This document shows, piece after piece, positions 1-5,039 of a stretch of DNA of 5,039 bases; the stretch's first letter is position 1; each line of letters begins with the position of its first letter. The notes beneath the pieces are model-generated. The model was not told the DNA's origin. It saw only the letters and a list, made by a program, of their open reading frames with translations, and did not search any database. Origin of the DNA: RGIG6353 sp964558655 (GTDB lineage: Bacteria > Bacillota > Clostridia > Oscillospirales > SIG627); assembly GCA_964558655.1 (NCBI GenBank), contig CAZLEX010000055.1, forward strand, positions 1-5,039, written 5' to 3'. A program made the translations under genes and the position numbers.

Positions 1-74
1 CAAATTGGAGAAGTTTTCTGATTTTGTAACACATCATTGACAAACCGACATTTTTTGCAAACAAATCGATTGAT
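1..74 (-). pseudogene. Second zinc-ribbon-like fragment, runs off left edge
   Basis: Reading leftward from 74 on the minus strand, the frame is open to the window edge and encodes FVCKKCRFVNDVLQNQ, followed by KTSPI. The CxxC-R-F/L-V/I pattern followed by an N-rich linker resembles the start of a Clostridial zinc ribbon and echoes the CLKCRLI start of the relic at 356. A TAA at 77-75 separates it from the open frame on its right, and I see no convincing start codon or ribosome binding site for it. It may be a second half of the same decayed gene or of a tandem copy. The other two CxxC cysteines would lie beyond the window, so this is a weak call. Confidence 0.25.
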
Positions 75-154
75 TTAAACCTCTTCCACTGCAATTTCAC
101 GGCAAGAGAGATTTTTCTTTTTAAACACAATTACATTTATGCAGCGACAGTTTT

Positions 155-356
155 TTAACTTTGATTGAAAATTGCTAAAAGGATATTCGCGAGTGTTGCT
201 AAAATCAAATAAACTGTTCCTACAAGGAGAATATAGAAAAGTATAGAAAGTATGTATATACACTGTCAGTAATATCCATACCTTTACTTAGTGATGTACC
301 GCATTGAGAACAATTATTTTCTCTGTCGGTATCAATCTACACTTTAGGCATAACAT
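155..356 (-). pseudogene. Frameshifted small zinc-ribbon, possibly membrane, protein
   Basis: I do not recognise a named gene. The minus strand has a promoter, a GAGGTGA ribosome binding site 4 bases before an ATG at 356-354, and then reads MLCLKCRLI before the frame fails. Shifting frame at about 330-336 continues as TDRENNCSQCGTSLSKGMD, so the two pieces rebuild a classical zinc ribbon (CxxC, about 12 residues, CxxCG). That frame stops at 222-220. A second shift near 226 opens a strongly hydrophobic stretch, VGTVYLILATLANILLAIF, ending at a TAA at 157-155, which would be a membrane segment. Each break is repaired by adding one base. A zinc ribbon followed by a membrane helix is a common small-protein design in Clostridia (family knowledge). 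The zinc ribbon is well supported; the membrane part is less so, because another frame stays open across the same bases (263-75). The breaks could be genuine decay or indel errors in the assembly. Confidence 0.45.
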
Positions 357-360
357 AAAA

Positions 361-367
361 TCACCTC
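361..367 (-). promoter_or_regulatory. Shine-Dalgarno site of the zinc-ribbon relic
   Basis: GAGGTGA on the minus strand lies 4 bases upstream of the ATG at 356-354. It is an extended match to the anti-Shine-Dalgarno sequence and decides the start of the relic. A second ATG at 351-349 is in another frame and meets a TAG after four codons. Confidence 0.55.
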
Positions 368-386
368 ACAATAGATTTATGAACAC

Positions 387-415
387 ATTGTAATAAAGAT
401 GAAAATTTTTGTCAA
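387..415 (-). promoter_or_regulatory. Promoter of the zinc-ribbon relic
   Basis: On the minus strand, TTGACA (415-410) and TACAAT (392-387) are separated by exactly 17 bases. This is a full match to the -35 and five of six for the -10 consensus of the housekeeping sigma factor. The expected transcription start is near 380, giving a leader of roughly 25 bases before the GAGGTGA site (367-361) and the ATG at 356. An intact promoter and ribosome binding site in front of a broken reading frame argue that this was recently a working gene, or that the breaks are sequencing errors. Confidence 0.6.
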
Positions 416-493
416 CTCTGCCCATTTTACCATAAAAATATTGTAAAAAACTGATATTGATTTTTTTTGAAAATTATGATTTACTAAATAAAA

Positions 494-2539
494 ATGCGAA
501 AGGAAAGGGCAGATGCCCTTTTGTGGACGGAAATGAAACTTATACAACGGTTGGGAGACGACATAAACGATTTTTATATCAATTCCTATATTGAAGCGAT
601 TAAAAAGTACGAAGGATCGTGCGATGAGGTCTGGTTTGCCACGAAATATGGATTTCCCCCTCTCGAAAAGCATAAAGAAATGGTAGAAATCATTAAAGCT
701 CAAGCCGAAAAGTTTCGTACCGCCGGTATATCCGTTTCTCTTTCGCTAAGTAATTCCATAGGTCACGGTGCATATATGTCAGCTAAAGATTGCAGCGGTA
801 TGGTTTTTGAAGGAAGCAAAGCTGAAAAACTTGTAGGACATGATGGCACAGTTGCCGATTATTGTTTCTGCTGGAGAGGAGAAAACTTTAAAAAATATTT
901 GCTCGAAGAATTAAAGTTATACGCTTCAATCGAACCGAATTGCATATGGATAGACGATGATTTCCGTGCAAGTAATCATGATCCGGTATCTTTCGGATGT
1001 TTTTGCGATAACTGTATAAAAAAATTCAACCAAAAAAACTCTTTTTCTTTTGACAGAAAAACGCTTGTTGATGAATTTTTGCACGGAGACATCACCATAA
1101 GGGAAAAATATATCGATTTTATAAGAGAAGGACTTTATCTGCTAATGCGAGAAATAGGAGAAACCATTCATGCGGTATCTCCGAAAACGGCTATCGGACT
1201 TCAATATGCGGCAAACGGTTCTTTTACGGGGCACGGATACGGTTTTATCTTCGATGCCATTTTAGAAACTACAAAACTTCCTCCCCGTTCAAGACCGGGA
1301 GGAGGAGCATATAACGATCATAACCCGAATGAGTTTTTGAACAAAGCATTTTTCACAAACAGATTAAATTCAATGCTCCCGTCGTATGTAAGATACAAAT
1401 GCCCGGAAATTGAAAATCTGCCTTTTGTCACATTCGGAAAAAGTCCCGCAGGTACAGCGTTTGAAGCAAGCTGTTATTTTGCAAACGGAAATACAGATAT
1501 GAGCTTTTCCATGATCATGCATTTGAACGAAGAAATGAAATGGCACGAAAAAGAATTTAAACTGTTCTCGGAGCAAAGAAAATATTGGGAGATGCTTTCA
1601 GAATACAACAAAAAAACATATCAAAGCGGTATTCATTATTTTATGTCAAAAAACATTCATAAAAGACAGCTTTCCGAAAACGAAACTATGTGGGATCTTA
1701 ACAAAGAATGTTACGACGGTGCAAGCCTTTTGACATACGATGCAATTCCGATAAGTTTTGACGAAATTGACGATGACATAATATTACTACACCCTGAAAA
1801 TGCAAAGTCTCTGTCAAAAGAAGAAATTGAGTATTTACTGAAAAAAGATGTGATAACCGACGGAGAAACGGTAGAAATTTTAAAAAACAGGGGAGTAGAT
1901 ATCGGAATAAGTGCAAAAAAGATTTTACCGTCCGATATTTTAAAACTTGGAGAACGCTTATCATCACACGAAGCAAATCCCAATGGATTTAACGAGTGGA
2001 CATCGAGTTATTTTACGGAAGGTAGGAACGAAATTTATTATTTTACAGGCGACCTCCCTCTTGAGATACTCGGAACATATATTTTAAAAACTCCCAATTC
2101 GGATTTTGATGACAAAAACATTGCCGGAAGCATTGCGGAAGCGATACTGACTACAAAGGAAGGCGGTAAATGGGCATTGCTCGGCTATGCTCCCTGGAAA
2201 GGCGTTATAAGTCTGAATAAACGAAATCAAATATTGAATATTGCCGATTATATTTCGCAAAATCGCTTGCCGGCAAGACTTGAGACACCTATCAGATCCG
2301 TATTGCTCCCGAGAAAAAATGACTCGGGAAAAACGGCGATGGTATCGATTATAAATTGCACAATAGGGAAAAGCGGAGAGCTTGAACTTATTGTAAGAAA
2401 TCCGTCAAGCGACAATGCTGTATTCATGTCGCAGAATACGAACGAAACAAAATTGGCATATTCAAAAATCGGAAATGACTACATTATTAAAGTTCCGTCA
2501 ATGGAACCATGGAGCGTCGGAACAGTCTTTTTCGTATAA
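494..2539 (+). CDS. Glycoside-hydrolase-like protein, GH42-related fold
   Basis: Likely a cytoplasmic glycoside hydrolase or a catalytically altered relative; the substrate cannot be read from sequence. No signal peptide or membrane segment is seen. Numbering from the ATG at 494, residues about 14-370 look like a TIM barrel with RLGDD (19-23), IWIDDDFR (151-158) and FGCFCDNC (167-174). The CxCxxC at 169-174 has the spacing of the zinc-binding cysteines of GH42 beta-galactosidases, with C124 or C126 as a possible fourth ligand. The PEIENLPF segment (304-311) could carry the nucleophile. Residues about 375-490 resemble the Rossmann-like GH42 middle domain, and the end (PSMEPWSVGTVFF) resembles a C-terminal beta domain. 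At 681 residues it is of GH42-like length. The start is unsure: 494 has no Shine-Dalgarno, while AGGAAAGG lies inside the frame at 501-508. The ATG at 533 (TEMKLIQRLGDD) or the TTG at 521 are alternatives. It is monocistronic, with a terminator just downstream. Confidence 0.75.
   Translation: MRKERADALLWTEMKLIQRLGDDINDFYINSYIEAIKKYEGSCDEVWFATKYGFPPLEKHKEMVEIIKAQAEKFRTAGISVSLSLSNSIGHGAYMSAKDCSGMVFEGSKAEKLVGHDGTVADYCFCWRGENFKKYLLEELKLYASIEPNCIWIDDDFRASNHDPVSFGCFCDNCIKKFNQKNSFSFDRKTLVDEFLHGDITIREKYIDFIREGLYLLMREIGETIHAVSPKTAIGLQYAANGSFTGHGYGFIFDAILETTKLPPRSRPGGGAYNDHNPNEFLNKAFFTNRLNSMLPSYVRYKCPEIENLPFVTFGKSPAGTAFEASCYFANGNTDMSFSMIMHLNEEMKWHEKEFKLFSEQRKYWEMLSEYNKKTYQSGIHYFMSKNIHKRQLSENETMWDLNKECYDGASLLTYDAIPISFDEIDDDIILLHPENAKSLSKEEIEYLLKKDVITDGETVEILKNRGVDIGISAKKILPSDILKLGERLSSHEANPNGFNEWTSSYFTEGRNEIYYFTGDLPLEILGTYILKTPNSDFDDKNIAGSIAEAILTTKEGGKWALLGYAPWKGVISLNKRNQILNIADYISQNRLPARLETPIRSVLLPRKNDSGKTAMVSIINCTIGKSGELELIVRNPSSDNAVFMSQNTNETKLAYSKIGNDYIIKVPSMEPWSVGTVFFV
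501..508 (+). promoter_or_regulatory. Misplaced Shine-Dalgarno inside the GH-like gene start
   Basis: AGGAAAGG sits 4 bases before an ATG at 513-515, which is ideal spacing, but that ATG is out of frame with the long gene. It opens only MPFCGRK, ending at a TGA (534-536) that overlaps the in-frame ATG at 533-535 as ATGA. Either translation enters the main gene by coupling at that overlap, or a base is missing after the ATG at 513: one extra C would give MPLLWTEMKL and join the long frame directly. Nothing comparable lies upstream of the ATG at 494. Confidence 0.4.
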
Positions 2540-2573
2540 AGGACATAATATGACAAATTTTCATCGGTAAATA

Positions 2574-2616
2574 AATGCGGGTACACGAAAATCACCGTGT
2601 GCCTGCATTGTTTTTT
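2574..2616 (+). terminator. Intrinsic terminator of the GH-like gene
   Basis: A 14-bp stem pairs 2574-2587 with 2596-2609 with no mismatches (two G-U pairs), closing an 8-base loop, and is followed by G and six T residues (2611-2616). It begins 35 bases after the stop codon of the GH-like gene and isolates that gene from the tRNA promoter downstream. Confidence 0.85.
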
Positions 2617-2653
2617 GTGTAATAAAAACAACAGAAATATTTTCAAAAAGCTC

Positions 2654-2682
2654 TTGACAAAACATATGTTTTGTAATATAAT
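2654..2682 (+). promoter_or_regulatory. Perfect consensus promoter of the tRNA-Arg gene
   Basis: TTGACA (2654-2659) and TATAAT (2677-2682) are both exact consensus and are 17 bases apart. Transcription should start near 2689, giving a leader of about 44 bases before the mature tRNA end at 2733. Strong promoters of this kind are typical of stable RNA genes. The spacer is almost entirely filled by a perfect palindrome, listed separately. Confidence 0.85.
2657..2674. promoter_or_regulatory. 18-bp perfect palindrome in the tRNA promoter, possible operator
   Basis: ACAAAACATATGTTTTGT is identical to its own reverse complement. It covers the last three bases of the -35 and runs to two bases before the -10, exactly where a dimeric repressor would block RNA polymerase. 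I cannot name a regulator with this site. It could also be a chance product of AT-rich sequence. Confidence 0.4.
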
Positions 2683-2732
2683 ATTTAAGTGTTTGAAAGG
2701 CGTGATTTCATGCTTTTCCGATGCTTATAAAT

Positions 2733-2809
2733 GCGCCTGTAGCTCAGCTGGATAGAGTGACTGGCTACGAACCAGTAGGTCAGGGGTTCGAGTCCCTTCA
2801 GGCGCGCCA
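2733..2809 (+). tRNA. tRNA-Arg, anticodon ACG
   Basis: Every arm folds. The acceptor GCGCCTG (2733-2739) pairs with CAGGCGC (2799-2805). The D stem is GCTC/GAGT. The anticodon stem ACTGG/CCAGT (2760-2764, 2772-2776) encloses the loop CTACGAA, so the anticodon is ACG (2767-2769). The T stem AGGGG/CCCTT (2782-2786, 2794-2798) carries the loop TTCGAGT. A discriminator G (2806) and an encoded CCA (2807-2809) complete 77 bases. This tRNA reads CGN arginine codons after A34 is converted to inosine by TadA (established). It has its own promoter and terminator, so it is a single-gene unit. Confidence 0.97.
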
Positions 2810-2816
2810 AGTCTTG

Positions 2817-2867
2817 ATAGCTTGAACTTTTTACCGTGAGTAAAATGTTCGGGCTATTTTGCTTTTT
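2817..2867 (+). terminator. Intrinsic terminator of the tRNA-Arg gene
   Basis: An 18-pair stem (2817-2834 with 2840-2857) with a single T-T mismatch and two G-U pairs closes a 5-base loop (CGTGA). It is followed by a T-rich tail, TTTGCTTTTT. It begins 8 bases after the tRNA CCA end. Confidence 0.85.
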
Positions 2868-2870
2868 GTC

Positions 2871-3030
2871 AATGAATATTTTCTGCTCTTAAAAAAACAA
2901 AATATTTCAGAGTATATCTCGAAAAGGTAACTGTTACGACGATTCTGCTATGGAAAATTATATAATTATTACAATGAGACTTGGGCAGATGAGTCCGGTG
3001 CGGTATCTGCTCAATCTCTTGACTGCATAA
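2871..3030 (+). pseudogene. IS3-family transposase (orfB) remnant with internal deletion
   Basis: The frame from 2893 reads KNKIFQSISRKGNCYDDSAMENY and continues to MRLGQMSPVRYLLNLLTA and a TAA at 3028-3030. The first block matches the conserved QSMSRKGNCYDNAVMENFFG segment of IS3-family transposases, which carries the glutamate of the DDE triad. The second block matches their C-terminal KLKGMSPVQYR motif. In intact proteins some 40-50 residues separate the two; here only a few remain, with a trace of the YYNN motif in another frame near 2961-2977. About 200 N-terminal residues are absent. To the left, a fragment reading NEYFLLLKK (2871-2897) joins through a frame change in a run of seven A residues. 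The element cannot be active. It sits directly after the tRNA terminator, a common landing zone for mobile DNA. Confidence 0.8.
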
Positions 3031-3034
3031 AAAT

Positions 3035-3063
3035 AGCGTAGCAGTCGTTAAAACTACTACGCT
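3035..3063 (-). terminator. Likely terminator of the ychF-HAD operon
   Basis: An 11-pair stem (3035-3045 with 3053-3063) has one C-A mismatch and a 7-base loop. On the minus strand it is followed by A and then five T residues (3033-3029). It lies 50 bases beyond the stop of the HAD gene and is the first hairpin there with a T tract. It sits just after the stop of the transposase relic on the other strand, so it may have arrived with the insertion sequence. Confidence 0.55.
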
Positions 3064-3065
3064 GT

Positions 3066-3092
3066 AAAAGTATACTTTTTGAAATCAGTTTG
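3066..3092. repeat. Possible right-end inverted repeat of the IS3 relic
   Basis: Bases 3071-3092 read TATACTTTTTGAAATCAGTT followed by TG. This resembles the CTTTTTGGGGTCAGTTCA-type right ends that I recall for Firmicute IS3 elements, and it lies about 40 bases after the transposase stop, where a right end is expected. The same stretch includes a perfect 14-bp palindrome, AAAAGTATACTTTT (3066-3079). No matching left end was found, so the boundary is tentative. Confidence 0.3.
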
Positions 3093-3112
3093 ATTCCGAT
3101 GCTGATTTTCTG

Positions 3113-3895
3113 TTATACTATGTCGTTTACGGAATTGTAAATCAAATCCGGTTTTAAATTTTCCGGAAGGTTGTTAGCGTCTTCGAATGTACCTTCTCCG
3201 GAAAGAACAAATATTGCGGTCATTCCGTGCTTTTTGCCTGTTGCGATGTCGGTATAAAGCCGGTCACCGACTATTGCCGATTGCTCTCGGGAAATTCCCG
3301 TATACGCTTCAATGTATTTGACTGTTTCAAGGTGAGGTTTACCGAAATATCGCGGATTTTTACCTGTTGAAAGAGTAATCAGGGCACATATTGCACCGCT
3401 GTCGGGAATAAATCCTTCAGCAGTCGGGCAGTTAATATCTTCGTGAGTAGAAATAAATTCGGCACCTTGTCTTATAAGATTGCAGGCGTGCTCAAGTTTT
3501 GCGTAAGTTAAAGTTGTGTCAAAACTCGAAACAACAATATCGGCATTTTCCTTTTCTTTGACGGGAATTATTCCCGCTTGTTCAAAACTTGCGTGCAGTG
3601 CGGGTGTCCCTACAAGATATACACTTTTTCCCGCACGGTGTTTTTTTAAGAAATCAACCGTAACATCACCCGATGTTATGATATCGGCTCTTTCGGCTTC
3701 AAATCCGAGCCGTGTGAGCTTTTCAACATAAAGGTCGGGATTTTTTGAAGCGTTGTTTGTAAAAAAACAAACTCTCGCTCCCGCATTTCTTGCACGGCGT
3801 ACAAATTCGGGTGCACCGTTTATTACATTGTCGCCTAAATACACAGTGCCATCCATATCCATTATAAAAAGTTTTTTTTCGGAAAGTATACCCAT
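3113..3895 (-). CDS. HAD-superfamily IIA hydrolase, NagD-like phosphatase
   Basis: A cytoplasmic Mg-dependent phosphatase of the NagD/AraL/p-nitrophenylphosphatase type (HAD IIA, C2 cap); these act on small phosphorylated metabolites such as sugar phosphates, and the substrate here is unknown. All core motifs are present: DMDGTVYLG with nucleophile D13 and acid/base D15, TNN (T46-N48), K186 in YFGKPH, and GDRLYTD (D211, D216). The cap region carries SSFDTTLTYAKLEHA, about 124-137, and the DINCPTAEGFIPDSGA stretch typical of the family. At 260 residues it has the usual length. The start at 3895 overlaps the ychF stop as TAATG, so it is probably translated by reinitiation; the ribosome binding site is weak. 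Pairing with ychF gives no firm clue to function, though a metabolite-repair role is plausible. Confidence 0.9.
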   Translation of the reverse strand: MGILSEKKLFIMDMDGTVYLGDNVINGAPEFVRRARNAGARVCFFTNNASKNPDLYVEKLTRLGFEAERADIITSGDVTVDFLKKHRAGKSVYLVGTPALHASFEQAGIIPVKEKENADIVVSSFDTTLTYAKLEHACNLIRQGAEFISTHEDINCPTAEGFIPDSGAICALITLSTGKNPRYFGKPHLETVKYIEAYTGISREQSAIVGDRLYTDIATGKKHGMTAIFVLSGEGTFEDANNLPENLKPDLIYNSVNDIV

Positions 3896-4998
3896 TACAC
3901 ATTAAACCTAAAGAGAGTAATATCTCCGTCTTTCATTATATAATCTTTTCCTTCGCTGCGAACAAGTCCTTGTTCTTTTGCCGCATTCATAGAACCGCAT
4001 TTCATGAGGTCGTCGTAAGAAATTATTTCGGCACGAATAAATCCTCTCTCTATATCGGAGTGAATCTTTCCTGCCGCCTGTGGTGCCCGAGTACCGTTTT
4101 TGATAGTCCATGCACGAACTTCCGGCTGTCCTGCCGTCAGAAAGCTTATAAGTCCCAAAAGAGTGTAACTTTCGGCAATAAGCTTGTCAAGTCCGGAAGA
4201 AGCGAGACCGAGATCCTCCAAAAACATCTGCTTTTCATCGGGATTAAGCTCGGCAATCTCAGCTTCTATATTTGCACAGATTGGGAGAACACCCGAATTT
4301 TCGCTTTTTGCAAAATCAGATACTTGTTTGTAATACGGATTTGTTTGGGAAAGACTGTCAATATTTTCAATGTCCTTTTCGGAAATATTTGCAACATAAA
4401 TGACCGGCTTTTCCGAGAGAAGCGGAATGTCGGCAAGAATTTTTTGTTCGTCATCGCTTCTTTCAAAACTTCTTGAAGAAAGTCCCGCGTCAAGATGAGC
4501 GTGCAAGCGATTTAAAAAATCAAGCTCCGCTTGCAAACTTTTGTCGCCTTTCATCGCTTTTGCTGTACGGTCTATTCGTCTGTCCAAAATTTCAATATCC
4601 GATAAAATAAGTTCTGTATTTATCGTTTCAATATCGGATAAAGGATCTATTTTTGAATTGACATGAATTACATCGTCATTTACAAAGCACCTAACAACAT
4701 GCACAATAGCATCGACTTCACGAATGTGAGAAAGAAATTTATTCCCCAATCCTTCGCCGTGACTCGCACCTTTTACAAGCCCCGCAATATCTACAAATTC
4801 GATTACGGCGTGCGTGATTTTTTCCGGGCTGTACATCTTTGCGAGTTCGTCAAGTCGGGAATCCGGCACTGTAACCACACCTACATTCGGTTCTATGGTG
4901 CAAAACGGATAATTTGCCGCTTCTGCTCCGGCTCCGGTTATAGCGTTGAAGAGGGTTGATTTTCCAACATTCGGAAGTCCCACAATACCTAATTTCAT
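3895..4998 (-). CDS. ychF: YchF, redox-responsive P-loop ATPase of the Obg family
   Basis: A universally conserved cytoplasmic P-loop NTPase that binds ribosomes and prefers ATP to GTP (established for the family; linked to translation and oxidative stress control). Walker A is GLPNVGKST (7-15), with Leu8 at the position of the catalytic Gln of classic GTPases, as expected of HAS-type NTPases. The switch II motif is DIAGLVKGA (70-78). The specificity motif is NISE (204-207) in place of NKxD, which is the YchF signature and explains ATP preference. The insert between switch II and NISE is the coiled-coil region. A TGS domain occupies about 280-365 and ends in the typical KDGDITLFRFNV. At 367 residues it is full length. 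A GGAGG (5013-5009) lies 10 bases before the ATG. It follows an upstream frame by ATGA overlap and couples to the HAD gene downstream. Confidence 0.98.
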   Translation of the reverse strand: MKLGIVGLPNVGKSTLFNAITGAGAEAANYPFCTIEPNVGVVTVPDSRLDELAKMYSPEKITHAVIEFVDIAGLVKGASHGEGLGNKFLSHIREVDAIVHVVRCFVNDDVIHVNSKIDPLSDIETINTELILSDIEILDRRIDRTAKAMKGDKSLQAELDFLNRLHAHLDAGLSSRSFERSDDEQKILADIPLLSEKPVIYVANISEKDIENIDSLSQTNPYYKQVSDFAKSENSGVLPICANIEAEIAELNPDEKQMFLEDLGLASSGLDKLIAESYTLLGLISFLTAGQPEVRAWTIKNGTRAPQAAGKIHSDIERGFIRAEIISYDDLMKCGSMNAAKEQGLVRSEGKDYIMKDGDITLFRFNV

Positions 4999-5039
4999 TT
5001 TACTTCATCCTCCATTAAAAAATCCTTATATATCAAGGT
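4995..5039 (-). CDS. C-terminal end of an unidentified gene upstream of ychF
   Basis: From the right edge the minus strand is open for 14 codons (TLIYKDFLMEDEVK) and stops at TGA 4997-4995, which overlaps the ychF start as ATGA. Such overlaps are usual within operons, and the composition is protein-like, so this is probably the tail of the preceding operon gene. Too little is visible to name it. An alternative is a six-codon chance frame starting at the ATG at 5015. Confidence 0.45.
   Translation of the reverse strand, partial: TLIYKDFLMEDEVK

Noticed and set aside
37..42. TTGACA as a plus-strand -35 box
   Set aside because: No -10-like sequence lies at 16-18 bases downstream and no gene follows on that strand.
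75..263. 62-codon minus-strand ORF overlapping the zinc-ribbon relic
   Set aside because: There is no ribosome binding site before its ATG and no recognisable domain. A promoter, Shine-Dalgarno and zinc-ribbon motif instead support the frames starting at 356, although part of this frame may belong to the same decayed region.
2550..2570. Mini-ORF MTNFHR with a fair Shine-Dalgarno (AAAGGA) after the GH-like gene
   Set aside because: Six codons without context and placed just before the terminator; chance is the simplest explanation.
2976..3018. Hairpin with a 10-bp core stem (2981-2990 with 3005-3014) plus four outer pairs, considered as a small RNA or riboswitch
   Set aside because: It lies inside the transposase coding remnant, has no promoter of its own and no T tract directly after it, and matches no RNA family I know.
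2950..3030. Small 26-codon ORF (MENYIIITMRL...) as a new small protein
   Set aside because: It lacks a ribosome binding site and its sequence is explained by fused IS3 transposase motifs.
2641..3084. Inverted TTTCAAAAAG copies (2641-2650 and 3075-3084) as IS ends flanking the tRNA
   Set aside because: The match does not extend beyond this AT-rich core, and an IS3 element would not carry a tRNA unit with its own promoter.
3970..4476. 168-codon plus-strand ORF antisense to ychF
   Set aside because: It is the shadow of a fully conserved ychF frame and has no ribosome binding site or recognisable domain.

Overview
The window is AT-rich and looks like a chromosomal segment from a low-GC Firmicute, most likely a gut-type Clostridia (Oscillospirales/Lachnospirales-like). 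I base this on the base composition, the GGAGG-type ribosome binding sites, the sigma-A-type TTGACA/TATAAT promoters, the tRNA with an encoded CCA end, and the flavour of the YchF and HAD proteins. That assignment is inference; no lineage marker was searched.

Layout, left to right. Positions 1-360 hold what looks like a decayed small gene on the minus strand. It has a near-perfect promoter and a strong Shine-Dalgarno, and its product starts with a zinc ribbon that is broken by frameshifts; a second CxxC-type fragment runs off the left edge. Positions 494-2539 encode a large glycoside-hydrolase-like protein (TIM barrel, GH42-type CxCxxC motif, C-terminal beta domains) whose true start is ambiguous, followed by a clean intrinsic terminator. 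A consensus promoter carrying a perfect 18-bp palindrome in its spacer then drives a tRNA-Arg(ACG) gene with its own strong terminator. Downstream lies a remnant of an IS3-family transposase (orfB C-terminus with an internal deletion), invisible as an ordinary ORF but clear from its conserved motifs.

The right 1.9 kb is a tight minus-strand operon: the end of an unidentified upstream gene (ATGA overlap), ychF, and a NagD-like HAD phosphatase (TAATG overlap). It probably ends at the hairpin at 3035-3063. The tRNA and the ychF-HAD pair are housekeeping. The GH-like gene is a carbohydrate-use accessory gene, and the two decayed genes suggest past turnover around the tRNA and at the left edge.

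I see no CRISPR array, phage module, defence system or plainly new multi-gene system. The most interesting points are the palindrome embedded in the tRNA promoter, the ambiguous and possibly frameshifted start of the GH-like gene, its divergent catalytic region, and the two relics.
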